A stretch of DNA of 12,224 nt from Phycisphaerales bacterium (GTDB lineage: Bacteria; Planctomycetota; Phycisphaerae; Phycisphaerales; UBA1924), in NCBI GenBank assembly GCA_019747615.1, contig JAIEQQ010000381.1:1-12224 (forward strand), written 5' to 3'. Shown here piece after piece: positions 1 through 6,929 of the stretch. Made by a program: the position numbers and the translations under genes. Below the pieces are notes generated by a model. The model was given only the letters and a program-made list of their open reading frames with translations, was not told the origin of the DNA and made no database searches. How positions within the stretch are numbered: position 1 is the stretch's first letter; each line of letters opens with the position of its first letter.

Positions 1-467
1 ATGTTCTCTTCGCTGGTGCCGACAACGAGGTTGCCGCCGGCGCCGGGACCGGCGGAGCCGGCGTTGATCGTGAGGCCGGAGGGCGCGAGCTCGAAGCCGT
101 CGGCGCCGAAGTCATTGGTCAGGAGGGTGCGGACGTACTGGAGGCCGGTGGGGATACCACCGGACTCGAGCAACTGAAACTCGACGATGTGGTTCTTGAG
201 TTCGACGAGGCCGCCGGGCGGGCCGACGAAGACTTCGCTCATAGCTTCGGAGGAACCGAAGAATCGGTTGTTGCCGGCGTAGCAGACGCCCTCAAGCTCG
301 ACGAGGCCGAGCGTCTCGCCGGGATTGCGGACGCTGGGCCAGGTGACCTGCTGGCTGTAATCGAAGCGATCGACGCGATACTGCTGACCGAAGAGCGTGA
401 TGGTGCTCTGGGCGTGGGCGCTGGCGGCAACGACGAGCGCAGCGGCCATACAGGCGAAGGTCTTCAT
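1..467 (-). CDS. Exported propeller-like protein, N-terminal part (runs off window)
   Basis: This minus-strand reading frame opens at 467 and is still open at the left edge, giving 155 residues. The ATG is well supported: AGGAG lies at 474-478, six bases upstream. Residues 1-19 are a signal peptide (MKTFACMAAALVVAASAHA, then Q20), so the product is exported. The mature part begins with FGQQYRVDRFDY and has a 'LVELEGVCYAGNNRFFGSSE' stretch. It resembles the start of the PEP-CTERM propeller protein at 2839-3861 (FGNTYSIEIFRV, then LEPEGMVFHNGVLYVSSD), so the two are probably paralogues. The E-G-[MV] plus Y/F-x-[SG]-S pattern suggests a beta-propeller of the SdiA-regulated or esterase-like/phytase-like kind, but no catalytic residue can be assigned. 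It lies 103 bp after the prepilin gene on the same strand and is probably co-transcribed with it. The C-terminus and any sorting signal are outside the window. Confidence 0.85.
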   Translation of the reverse strand, partial: MKTFACMAAALVVAASAHAQSTITLFGQQYRVDRFDYSQQVTWPSVRNPGETLGLVELEGVCYAGNNRFFGSSEAMSEVFVGPPGGLVELKNHIVEFQLLESGGIPTGLQYVRTLLTNDFGADGFELAPSGLTINAGSAGPGAGGNLVVGTSEEN

Positions 468-547
468 TCGTCTCTCCTCTTTGGTGTTTGTCAACGGGCG
501 CGGGGTGAAGTTGAGTGTTCAGGGAGCGGGCGAGCGGGGATCGGCGG

Positions 548-574
548 TGGGATCGGTGGGGTCGGCGGGATCAG
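548..574. repeat. 9-bp tandem repeat, three units
   Basis: On the plus strand the units are TGGGATCGG, TGGGGTCGG and CGGGATCAG, with a degenerate further unit just before them. The array touches the stop codon of the prepilin gene (571-573) and fills the first part of the gap to the next gene. It is one of several short-period arrays located in gaps of this window. Confidence 0.6.
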
Positions 575-1539
575 AAGTTGAGGCCGGGGGTGGTGAGGTA
601 GCCGCCGTAGATCTTGCCTTCGAGTTCATCAAAGAGCCAGGCGCGCCAGCCGTTCTTGTCGCCGATGTAACCGCCGAAGCGGCCGTCGCGTTTGCCGTCG
701 TCGTTGAACGACTTGGCGGAGCCATCGGCGAAGACGAAGTTCCCGGTGACGCGATCGTGCTGGATGCCGTCGGTGGCGATGTACGACCCGCGCATGTGGA
801 CGGCGCCGAAGTCCTCGTAGTTTTGACGGCCGATGATCTGCGGCCCAGTGACGTTACGAGCGAACGAGCTTGGGCCGTCGGAGGTGCCCTTTGCGCCAGG
901 GATCGCTCCCTGGGGGCCTTGAACATATTCGCCCAGGTCGCCGAACTTCACGGCGCCATCGCCGAAGAGCGGGACGGTGGAGGGCGCCGCGTTGCGCACG
1001 AGCGACTCCTTGAGCGGGCCGCGTGTCAGCGTTTTGCGTTCGAGATCACGTGCGAGGCCGTTGATGTTCTTCGGGTCGGTGTGGGCCATGTACCATGACT
1101 GGCAGTAGTTGGTGTTGTAGCCGTCTTCGATGAGTTTGGCGATATCGGGCTGCGTGAGCGGCTCCCAAGGTTGCTCGGTGGGGTAGGTCTGCCCGCTGAG
1201 AACCTTGGAGCTTTGCGCGGGGCTTGAGGGGCAGAGCAACTGGCCGGGGATGGCGTAGCCGCCGTTGTTGTAGTCGGCGACCCAGCCGGCCTTGCTGAGC
1301 GGGCCCCAGGAGCGGAGCGAGCGGTTGTCCCAGGTGCCGCTGGAGTAGAAGCCCTTGGCGGCGGTTGAGTACGCGCTGGCGGCGATGGCCATCTGGCGCA
1401 GGTTGCTCGAGCACTTGACGAGCCGGGCAAGCTCGCGCGACTTGCCGAGCGCCGGGAGAAGCAGCCCGATCAGCAGGGCGATGACCGCAATCACCACCAG
1501 CAACTCGATCAACGTGAAGCCGCGACGAACTGAGATCAT
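571..1539 (-). CDS. Prepilin-type protein with H-X9-DG-like C-terminus (DUF1559-like)
   Basis: A 322-residue pseudopilin-like protein. The N-terminus [14 protein letters not shown] is a type IV prepilin/type II secretion G-like leader: the prepilin peptidase would cut after G7, leaving methylated F8 and E12 in the +5 position, followed by a hydrophobic helix to about residue 30. The region 42-56 ([15 protein letters not shown]) and LLCPSS (101-106) are typical of the large planctomycete DUF1559/H-X9-DG family. Near the C-terminus, H261 and D272-G273 match that signature but are separated by ten residues, not nine. An in-frame start 35 codons upstream exists, but the start at 1539 is chosen because AAGGAG lies at 1547-1552 and the leader then begins immediately. 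Its ATG overlaps the phytase stop as ATGA, indicating translational coupling. Members of this family are abundant in planctomycetes and their substrate or partner is unknown; assembly into a fibre or envelope complex is inference. Confidence 0.93.
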   Translation of the reverse strand: MISVRRGFTLIELLVVIAVIALLIGLLLPALGKSRELARLVKCSSNLRQMAIAASAYSTAAKGFYSSGTWDNRSLRSWGPLSKAGWVADYNNGGYAIPGQLLCPSSPAQSSKVLSGQTYPTEQPWEPLTQPDIAKLIEDGYNTNYCQSWYMAHTDPKNINGLARDLERKTLTRGPLKESLVRNAAPSTVPLFGDGAVKFGDLGEYVQGPQGAIPGAKGTSDGPSSFARNVTGPQIIGRQNYEDFGAVHMRGSYIATDGIQHDRVTGNFVFADGSAKSFNDDGKRDGRFGGYIGDKNGWRAWLFDELEGKIYGGYLTTPGLNF

Positions 1540-2708
1540 CGGGGTGCTCCTTCGGCAGAGGCCGCGGGGCTCGCAGCGGCCGGTGCGCCCTGCAATTTCT
1601 TGGCTGGCGCGACAATCTTCATCGCCCGCATCGCATCGCCCCAACTGACGAGCTTGAAGTTCTGTGGGAACGGCTCGTTCTTGCCGTCTTGAACGACGAC
1701 GAGCCCCTCGGGAAACCGCGGCCCCAGCGGGCCGGCGTAGACCTCGATGCCGTCGGTGTCTTGCACGGCGCCTGCGTCGATCGATGAGCCGGCGACGCCG
1801 GCGGCGAGGCCATTGACCGTGAATGACCCGCGGTGGGCGTGCGGCGGGGCGAGGTCGATCGCGTGGAACGAGTTGTCGCCTTGGGAGGAGATGACCAGAA
1901 AGCCCGGGCCACCGGCGTCGGGACGCGCGATCGCCAGACCTTCAACATCCGCAACCAGCGGCCCGAGCGGCGCGGCGGCGATGATGAGCGTGCGCCCGAA
2001 CTCAGCGGTTGGTTCAGCGGGGTAACGCCAGACGCCGGCCCGCTCCTCACCGACGAAGAACCAGCCAGCCTCCTCGTCGCAGACCATACCTTCGCTCTGA
2101 GCGCCGACATCAAACGAGCGGACGACGGTGGCGGAGAGCCGCTTGTCTTGGCCGATATCAATGCGCCACTGGCGGACGAGGCCGCCCTTGTCGCAGGCGA
2201 AGACGAAGAGATCGCCGGATGAGCGGCTAAGGTAGAGGCAGACGCCGTAGGGATCGACGAAGCCCGAGGGGATGCTCAGCGCGGGCGTGACCTTGCCCGA
2301 CGCATCGATCACAAAGAGATCGACCGTGATCGTCGTGCGATTGGTCGCCGCGGCGATGTCCAGGCCCTTGACCCCTTGTCGCACATCCACGTTGTTCAGG
2401 CGGCCGACGGGCAGCGATTGGAGCTGCTTGCCCTCAAGCGTGTAAGTGAAGAGCCCGTGCTTCTTGTCGGTGCCCAGGATCAGGCTCTTGGCGGCGTCCG
2501 AGGGGTTGATCCAGATCGCAGGATCGTCCGCGGCGTCGTCCAGCGACGGGACCGGAACGGTTTGCCCAAGGGCTTGAACCGGCGCGTTCGCCAGCGAGGG
2601 CGCTGCCACTCCATTGGAGCGCGAAGCGTCCGGCGTTGGCGCGCCGTTCACGTTGCTCGTCAAGAGCGCGGCCGTGAGAACGAGATTCGCAATTGAGGCG
2701 GTGAGCAT
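1536..2708 (-). CDS. Beta-propeller phytase (3-phytase type), secreted
   Basis: A 390-residue protein that fits the beta-propeller (BPP) phytase family, which are calcium-dependent enzymes removing phosphate from myo-inositol hexakisphosphate (EC 3.1.3.8). Family motifs appear in order: DDPAIW (61-66), NNVDVR (105-110), [18 protein letters not shown] (205-222), DVEGLAI (254-260), SSQGDNSF (274-281), DTDGIEV (317-323), [13 protein letters not shown] (332-344) and QNFKLV (349-354); the acidic residues in these blocks are the usual calcium/phosphate ligands of the six-bladed fold. Residues 1-22 form a hydrophobic signal peptide lacking basic residues, ending near VNGA. A low-complexity Ala/Pro tail (369-390) follows the propeller. 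The ATG at 2708 has only a weak GGGG upstream, so the start is somewhat uncertain. The stop overlaps the ATG of the prepilin gene. Phosphate scavenging outside the cell is the likely role; a response to phosphate starvation is inference. Confidence 0.93.
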   Translation of the reverse strand: MLTASIANLVLTAALLTSNVNGAPTPDASRSNGVAAPSLANAPVQALGQTVPVPSLDDAADDPAIWINPSDAAKSLILGTDKKHGLFTYTLEGKQLQSLPVGRLNNVDVRQGVKGLDIAAATNRTTITVDLFVIDASGKVTPALSIPSGFVDPYGVCLYLSRSSGDLFVFACDKGGLVRQWRIDIGQDKRLSATVVRSFDVGAQSEGMVCDEEAGWFFVGEERAGVWRYPAEPTAEFGRTLIIAAAPLGPLVADVEGLAIARPDAGGPGFLVISSQGDNSFHAIDLAPPHAHRGSFTVNGLAAGVAGSSIDAGAVQDTDGIEVYAGPLGPRFPEGLVVVQDGKNEPFPQNFKLVSWGDAMRAMKIVAPAKKLQGAPAAASPAASAEGAPR

Positions 2709-2755
2709 GAAGACGTAACCCCACAGGAAAATCCGGATGCCCTAAACGAGGGGCC

Positions 2756-2809
2756 AGTATACAAGCGACCACCGATTGCTCGGTGGTCGCTCATGTAAAT
2801 GAAATGTGA
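2756..2809 (-). promoter_or_regulatory. Possible phytase promoter with Pho-box-like direct repeat
   Basis: Read on the minus strand, TCACAT (2809-2804) and TTACAT (2798-2793) form a direct repeat with an 11-bp period, like the spacing of PhoB/PhoP boxes. Further downstream, TATACT (2761-2756) is a good -10 hexamer that would give a leader of about 40 bases before the phytase ATG. No -35 hexamer is present at 16-18 bp, which would suit an activated promoter. Against this, the hairpin at 2764-2791 lies between the repeat and the -10. This is a weak, purely sequence-based proposal. Confidence 0.2.
2764..2791 (-). terminator. Hairpin terminator after the PEP-CTERM propeller gene
   Basis: A perfect inverted repeat (AGCGACCACCG / CGGTGGTCGCT, 11-bp stem, six-base loop ATTGCT on the plus strand). 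On the minus strand it lies about 48 bases after the stop of the gene at 2839-3861 and is followed by TTGTAT, a poor T-tract. Flanking ACA/TGT could lengthen the stem across a small bulge. Most likely an intrinsic terminator of modest strength that separates that gene from the phytase unit. Confidence 0.65.
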
Positions 2810-2838
2810 TGATTGCGCAAAGCGAGTTTCAATCGCGA

Positions 2839-3861
2839 TCAGGCGCGACGACGACGGCCGGCGGCCAGACCCGCGAGGGCGAGCATGCCGAAGACCGACG
2901 GGGCGGGAATCGTGAGCACGGCGATCTGGCTGTTGATGCCGTTCTCATCACCGATGAACAGGCGACGGGTGGCCGGATCCCATGCGAGCGCTTCGACGTT
3001 GCCCAAGAGGCCCGCACCGAGGCCGACGGGCAAGACGCTCTGGGCGATCAGGGTGCCATCGAGTGAGTAGAGGCCCAGGAGGTTCTGGGTCTGCGTGGGG
3101 CCATCGGGGCTGGAGCCGACCAGGAGCGAGGGGCCGGTGGCCAGTGAGGAGAAGAGCAGGGCGTCAGCGGCGCTGAGGTACACCAAGCCCTTGGCGCCGA
3201 GAGGAAGGTTGAACGAACCCAGCTGCGCCACCGGCGTGCTGTCGGTGCTGAAGAAGTTGATGCTGGGGGGGTTGGTGCCGCCGTTGAGGACGGCGAAGCG
3301 GTCGCTGGCAGCGTCGGTGCCGGGGACGTAGGTGATGTCGTCGGAGTTGATGAAGCCGCCGACGCGGTCGGTGATCGTCACGGTCGAGAGGTTTTGCACC
3401 GCGAGGCTGCGGCCGAAGGGGGCGGCGACGCTGTCAACGCCGACGAGGTTGGGGGTTGAGCCGCTGAACGAGCCGTAGCCGCTGCCGCGCGTGTTGACGG
3501 TGATGCCCTCAGCGCCGAAGGGGACGGTCGTGGTGCCGTTGGAGACGGTGAAGCGGCCGGGGGCGGTGGGGAGGAAGCGGAGATCGCCACCGGCGTACGC
3601 GGCGAGGTAACCGTTGCTCTCGCTGCCGGGGGCATCGCTGGAGACGTAGAGGACGCCGTTGTGGAAGACCATGCCCTCGGGCTCCAAGCGGGCGCCGGTG
3701 CCGGGGGCGTTGCTGTAGTCACCGGCAACGCGGAAGATCTCGATGCTGTAGGTGTTGCCGAAGATGTTCTGGGCCGGGATGGTGGAGAACGGGGCACGCT
3801 GAGCGAATGCCGAGGTCCCAGCCATGAGGACGGTCGCCGCGAGGATCAGTTGATTCTTCAT
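2839..3861 (-). CDS. Exported propeller protein with PEP-CTERM-like sorting tail
   Basis: A 340-residue protein. Start: an upstream in-frame GTG at 3870 would overlap the ribosome binding site, while the ATG at 3861 has GGAG at 3870-3873 with eight bases spacing, so 3861 is chosen. Residues 1-20 are a signal peptide ending in SAFA before Q21. The body has repeated propeller-like blades (LEPEGMVFHNGVLYVSSD at 59-76, GAEGITVN at 116-123, SDDITYVPGTDAASDRFAVL at 173-192, NVEALAWDPATRRLFIGDE at 288-306), as in SdiA-regulated/esterase-like phytase-family propellers. The C-terminus (317-340) is a PEP-CTERM-type signal: IPAPS, a hydrophobic stretch FGMLALAGLAAG and the cluster RRRR; such tails are cut and anchored by exosortases. 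No enzymatic activity can be assigned. It shares its N-terminal pattern with the partial protein at 1-467. A hairpin terminator follows it. Confidence 0.9.
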   Translation of the reverse strand: MKNQLILAATVLMAGTSAFAQRAPFSTIPAQNIFGNTYSIEIFRVAGDYSNAPGTGARLEPEGMVFHNGVLYVSSDAPGSESNGYLAAYAGGDLRFLPTAPGRFTVSNGTTTVPFGAEGITVNTRGSGYGSFSGSTPNLVGVDSVAAPFGRSLAVQNLSTVTITDRVGGFINSDDITYVPGTDAASDRFAVLNGGTNPPSINFFSTDSTPVAQLGSFNLPLGAKGLVYLSAADALLFSSLATGPSLLVGSSPDGPTQTQNLLGLYSLDGTLIAQSVLPVGLGAGLLGNVEALAWDPATRRLFIGDENGINSQIAVLTIPAPSVFGMLALAGLAAGRRRRA

Positions 3862-4080
3862 CTCTCTCACTCCAAAGAAGGGGGGGTGTTGCCGACAGGA
3901 AGAAAGAATAGAGGCAAACGAAAAAAGTGCTGCCGAGGCTCAGACAAGACTTCGTGAAGAACGTGTGTAGATGAGGGCTTCACATTTGGTGCACATAAGT
4001 TGTTTGCGTTTTGTGGGTAGAGATCGACCATGTGGCGCGGCGACGGCTGGTCTCTCGCGGAGAGTTGGCGGGCGCACAAT
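3862..4080. other. Leader/promoter gap upstream of the PEP-CTERM gene, no gene seen
   Basis: The gap between the PEP-CTERM gene and the PD40 gene is 328 bp in all (3862-4189). This half is noticeably richer in A/T than the coding regions, holds a small hairpin CTCTC-GCG-GAGAG (4052-4064), and must contain the promoter of the minus-strand gene beginning at 3861. A TATTCT hexamer in the T-rich stretch at about 3900-3930 is the best -10 candidate, but no convincing -35 accompanies it. The rest of the gap holds the terminator and heptamer repeats listed separately. Confidence 0.4.
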
Positions 4081-4081
4081 G

Positions 4082-4109
4082 AAAAGCCCCGGCTCGTTGG
4101 AGCCGGGGC
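4082..4109 (-). terminator. Intrinsic terminator of the PD40 protein gene
   Basis: A perfect 10-bp stem GCCCCGGCTC / GAGCCGGGGC (4086-4095 with 4100-4109) with a four-base loop. On the minus strand it is followed directly by TTTTC, giving the classic GC stem plus U-tract of a rho-independent terminator. It lies about 80 bases after the stop codon of the gene at 4190-6652, beyond the heptamer repeats. Confidence 0.88.
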
Positions 4110-4119
4110 GAGTGTGTTG

Positions 4120-4161
4120 TCAGTTTTCAGTGGTCAGTGGTCAGCCGTCAGTTGTCAGCAG
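4120..4161. repeat. Heptamer tandem repeat TCAGnnn, six units
   Basis: Six consecutive 7-bp units share TCAG: TCAGTTT, TCAGTGG, TCAGTGG, TCAGCCG, TCAGTTG, TCAGCAG. The array lies between the terminator and the stop codon of the PD40 gene, thus inside the 3' untranslated part of that message. Heptameric short tandem repeats of this style are known from gaps in cyanobacterial and planctomycete genomes; their function is not established. Confidence 0.8.
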
Positions 4162-4166
4162 ACCCG

Positions 4167-4187
4167 ACTCAGCACTCCGCACTTCCG
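4167..4187. repeat. Second heptamer tandem repeat, three units
   Basis: Three 7-bp units, ACTCAGC, ACTCCGC and ACTTCCG, follow the TCAG array after five bases and end two bases before the PD40 gene stop codon (4190-4192). The unit differs from the neighbouring array but has the same period. Confidence 0.6.
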
Positions 4188-4189
4188 TC

Positions 4190-6652
4190 TCACGGGCAGC
4201 CGTCGAAGTAGATGCTGAAGAAGCAGTTGTAATCGCCCTCGGTGACGCCGTTGTTCGCACCGACGGGGTTTCCGAAGGGTGCCAAGGCGGTGCCCTGGTC
4301 GTCGGCGATGTCGCAGTAGGCAAGAGCGTCGAAGTAGCCGGAGAAGAAGAGGTTGTAGTCGCCTTCGGTGACGCCGTTGTTGACGCCGGGCGGGTTGATG
4401 TTGAACGGGGGCAGCGCGTCGCCGGTGTCAAAGGCGATGTCGGCCGGCGAGCAGCCGGCGACGCGGATGGTCAGCACGGCCTGACCCACGGCACCCTGGA
4501 AGCCGCCGACGCGGATCTTGTACGACGCGCCGCCGATCATGACGAGGCTGGTGCTGGAGGCGTTGCCGACGCCGCTGTCATCGTCCGCGGCGACCTGCTG
4601 GACGGTGGTGACGGGGCACGACGCGGCGAGGTAAACCGCGATCATGGTGTCAAAGTTCGAGCCGTTGGTGTTCAGGTTGTAGCGGGCGGTGTAGGGGGGC
4701 GAGAAGGTGTGCCAGACATCGGCGCCGATCGGCAGGTCATTGACAGGAGGGTTGAGCGCCGGTCCGTCGTTCGTAGTGAGGCAGGTGGGGAACGTGATGG
4801 TGCCAAGGGGCGCCGGGCCGGCGTTGAAGCACGAGTCGTTGGCCGGGATGCCCAGCGGCTGAATGCCGAGGGTGAAGTCGCCGGAGCGGTTGGCAAAGCC
4901 CGAGACGCGAACGAGGATCGTCTGGCCTTCGACGAGCGTGGTGTTGATCTGCGAGCCTTGGTTGGTGCCGCCGTCGTCGTCGCAGAACAGCGCGGTGCCG
5001 CCGCAGGTGTCGTAGAGGGCGAGCACGGTGTCAAAGCCGGAGGTCTGGAAGCGATATGGGCCGGAGCACACGGGCGTGTACGCGTACCACACATCGGGCG
5101 AGAATGCAGAACTACCGCAGGGGTTGATCAGGCCGGGCGTCGGGAAGGCGCCCGAGAGGCTGCCAAGGACGATGCTGGGCCCGCCGAGGGTGTTGCTGAT
5201 CGGGATGGCGTTTGCGCAGTTGTCGTTGGCGGGGGCGGCGGAGCGCGAATACGTGAAGACGTCGCGCTTGGCGTTGACATCGAAGTCGATGATGTTGGTG
5301 GCGTCGGAGTGGAAGGCGACAGTGCGGCCGTCGTCAGAGATCGAGGCCCAGTTGCTGTTGTTGTCCGGCGGGTTGTTGGTGGCGTAGTCGTACGAGCAGA
5401 TGAAGATCGTGCCCGAGGGGACGTGGCAGAGGTAGATCTCGCTGCGGCCGGCCGGGGGCGAGAAGCCGGGGATCAGGTTGGTTGCGGTGGATTCGAAGGC
5501 GACCCAGGTGCCGTCGGCGTTGACGCGCGGGCGGTTGCACGCGCCGTTGGCCTGCGCGCCGCTGAGCGACACGCTGATGCGCTTGGTGTCGCCGGTGGAA
5601 CGATCAAAGAGGAAGATGTCGCGCTGGTTGTTGGTATCGCCGCTGACGATGTTGGTGGCGTCAGACGAGTAGGCGATGTAGCGACCGGTCTTGGAGACGT
5701 GCGGATCGAAGGAAGCGCCGTTGGTCTCGCCGCTGCTGACGGTTCGGCTGACGCGGATGGTGCTTGGGAACGAGAGGCCGCCGCCGGCGGGGACGATGCG
5801 GGCGAAGATGTCGCGATGGCCCAGGGTGTCGGTGGTACCGCCGAGGTTCGTCGCGATGGACTCGAAGGCGATGACGTATGAAGCGTCGGCTTCAGAGCCG
5901 CCGGTGCTGGGCTTGTTGCTTGCGCCGTTGGCCGCCGTCACACCGGAGAGGATGTTGCCCTTGACCGAGAGCTTCGAGAATGTGCGAGTGCCCGTCGTCG
6001 GTGACCAGTAGATGTCGCTGAACGCGTTGCCATCGCCCGGGATGTTCGTCGCGGTGCTCTCGAACGCGAGGAAGACGTTGTCGGGCGTGATATCGGGGTT
6101 CGTGCTGTCGTTGTCAAACTGCGTGGGGCAGCCGCCGCCGCTGGAGATGGCGGTGAACGGCGAGGGCGTGCCGGTGTTGAAGTAGATGTCGCGATTGTTG
6201 TTGCTGTCAGCACAGCCGAACTGCGGCGCGGCTTGATCCGAGTTGTTCATCCACGCGGCACCGCTGCCCTTGTACGTGGGGACCGACGAGGTGCCGCCGG
6301 AGGGGAACTCGCCGGAGAGCGGCGGGCTGGCGGTCTGGCCGCTGCCATTGAGCATGATGAGCGAGCCGCTGGCGCGGTCCTTGCGGACGATCAGGCTGCT
6401 GGATCCGCCGGGGGCAGCGCCGGTGACGAAGTTCGTCGCCGCGGTGCGGAAGACCAGACGGTTGGCGTTGCCGGCGATCGCGGGCTCTTGTGAGTCGCCG
6501 TTGCCGGCATCGCCGCCGTTGCTGGCGGAGTTCACGGATTCGCGGACGACTGACTGAGCGTTCGCGATCGTGCAGAGCGAGCCGCTGAGCAGCGCCAGCA
6601 GACAGGCGGAACGGAGGAGATTGGCGGGGTGCGTCGACGGGATCGGGTTCAT
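4190..6652 (-). CDS. Exported PD40 propeller protein with PPC-like domains and dockerin-like tail
   Basis: An 820-residue protein. The frame is open for 74 more codons upstream, but that part covers tandem repeats and is not protein-like; the ATG at 6652 has GAAAGG at 6660-6665 and starts a signal peptide (residues 1-32, ending TIANA). Residues about 50-470 hold PD40/TolB-like propeller blades with the recurrent pattern VAFES.ATNL...RDI[FY] (for example GRYIAYSSDATNI, GTWVAFESTATNL, GRTVAFHSDATNI). Residues 473-600 and 602-732 are two domains starting [AI]PANDxC, with DVW[YH], FDT and DDD motifs, resembling pre-peptidase C-terminal (PPC-like) domains. Residues 733-820 contain two NNGVTEGDYN[LC]FFS repeats 42 residues apart, ending DGCP; this resembles the 'GC-type' dockerin-like anchors of Phycisphaerae. 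No catalytic residues are seen; a surface binding or structural role is the best guess. Confidence 0.9.
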   Translation of the reverse strand: MNPIPSTHPANLLRSACLLALLSGSLCTIANAQSVVRESVNSASNGGDAGNGDSQEPAIAGNANRLVFRTAATNFVTGAAPGGSSSLIVRKDRASGSLIMLNGSGQTASPPLSGEFPSGGTSSVPTYKGSGAAWMNNSDQAAPQFGCADSNNNRDIYFNTGTPSPFTAISSGGGCPTQFDNDSTNPDITPDNVFLAFESTATNIPGDGNAFSDIYWSPTTGTRTFSKLSVKGNILSGVTAANGASNKPSTGGSEADASYVIAFESIATNLGGTTDTLGHRDIFARIVPAGGGLSFPSTIRVSRTVSSGETNGASFDPHVSKTGRYIAYSSDATNIVSGDTNNQRDIFLFDRSTGDTKRISVSLSGAQANGACNRPRVNADGTWVAFESTATNLIPGFSPPAGRSEIYLCHVPSGTIFICSYDYATNNPPDNNSNWASISDDGRTVAFHSDATNIIDFDVNAKRDVFTYSRSAAPANDNCANAIPISNTLGGPSIVLGSLSGAFPTPGLINPCGSSAFSPDVWYAYTPVCSGPYRFQTSGFDTVLALYDTCGGTALFCDDDGGTNQGSQINTTLVEGQTILVRVSGFANRSGDFTLGIQPLGIPANDSCFNAGPAPLGTITFPTCLTTNDGPALNPPVNDLPIGADVWHTFSPPYTARYNLNTNGSNFDTMIAVYLAASCPVTTVQQVAADDDSGVGNASSTSLVMIGGASYKIRVGGFQGAVGQAVLTIRVAGCSPADIAFDTGDALPPFNINPPGVNNGVTEGDYNLFFSGYFDALAYCDIADDQGTALAPFGNPVGANNGVTEGDYNCFFSIYFDGCP
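4217..4381 (-). repeat. Internal duplication encoding the dockerin-like tail
   Basis: Two 39-bp segments (4217-4255 and 4343-4381) are nearly identical and lie 126 bp apart, in frame, encoding the repeated NNGVTEGDYN plus FFS core at residues 758 on and 800 on. High nucleotide identity suggests a recent duplication or ongoing correction between copies, or strong constraint on both. Confidence 0.75.
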
Positions 6653-6690
6653 GGTGAGGCCTTTCGCTGTGTGGGTGTCGGGGGAGGGAA

Positions 6691-6714
6691 CGAGGGATCG
6701 AGGGATCGAGGGAT
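6691..6714. repeat. Octamer tandem repeat CGAGGGAT, three units
   Basis: Three exact copies of CGAGGGAT lie in tandem just upstream of the PD40 gene start, in the 277-bp gap before holA. The reverse-complement family reappears at 8252-8275 on the other side of holA. Confidence 0.8.
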
Positions 6715-6785
6715 GGGACTGGCCAAACGATGGGACGCGGCAACAGGGGAAACGAAAAGCCGGGGCGAGAACCTTGGTCAACAAC

Positions 6786-6812
6786 CGCACAGAGCGCACA
6801 GACGGCACAATC
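6786..6812. repeat. 9-bp tandem repeat CGCACAGAG type
   Basis: Units CGCACAGAG, CGCACAGAC and the diverged GGCACAATC follow one another in the gap between holA and the PD40 gene. Period and composition are similar to the ACGCAGAGG units at 8133-8170. Confidence 0.55.
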
Positions 6813-6881
6813 GCGGTCTTTTTCGCGACATGTGACGCAGATTTTCGGGTTGTGCTGATGTTCGCCGCCGCCACGGTCGAC

Positions 6882-6912
6882 GGGGCGGTGGGGGCGGGGG
6901 GGAGCGGGAGGG
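6882..6912 (-). promoter_or_regulatory. C-rich tract after holA, possible rut site / G-quadruplex
   Basis: On the plus strand five G-runs (4, 5, 7, 3 and 3 bases) are separated by 1-4 bases, a canonical G-quadruplex pattern. On the minus strand, that of holA, this reads as a C-rich, G-poor tract starting about 20 bases after the holA stop, the composition expected of a Rho loading site. No hairpin plus T-tract terminator is seen after holA, so Rho-dependent ending is a reasonable inference. Confidence 0.35.
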
Positions 6913-6929
6913 TGGTGAACTTGGGGAAC

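Noticed and set aside
489..494. TTGACA on the minus strand as a -35 element for the partial propeller gene
   Set aside because: A -10 at 16-18 bp spacing would fall on the ribosome binding site and start codon, leaving no leader.
397..1098. A 233-codon plus-strand open frame
   Set aside because: Antisense shadow of the prepilin gene; composition is Val/Ala/Glu-rich and not protein-like.
3867..4079. A 70-codon minus-strand open frame in the gap upstream of the PEP-CTERM gene
   Set aside because: It starts with GTG without a ribosome binding site, passes through the AT-rich promoter region and has no signal peptide or domain.
4120..4187. A CRISPR-like array
   Set aside because: Units are 7 bp in direct tandem with no spacers, and no cas gene is present.
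3971..5881. A 636-codon plus-strand open frame
   Set aside because: It is antisense to the PD40 protein gene; the translation is Val/Gly/Ala/Asp/Arg-rich with no domain, as expected from high GC at third positions. The minus-strand frame has a signal peptide, known domains and a terminator.
6653..6874. A 74-residue N-terminal extension of the PD40 protein
   Set aside because: It translates the octamer and nonamer repeats; the ATG at 6652 has a good ribosome binding site and starts a proper signal peptide.
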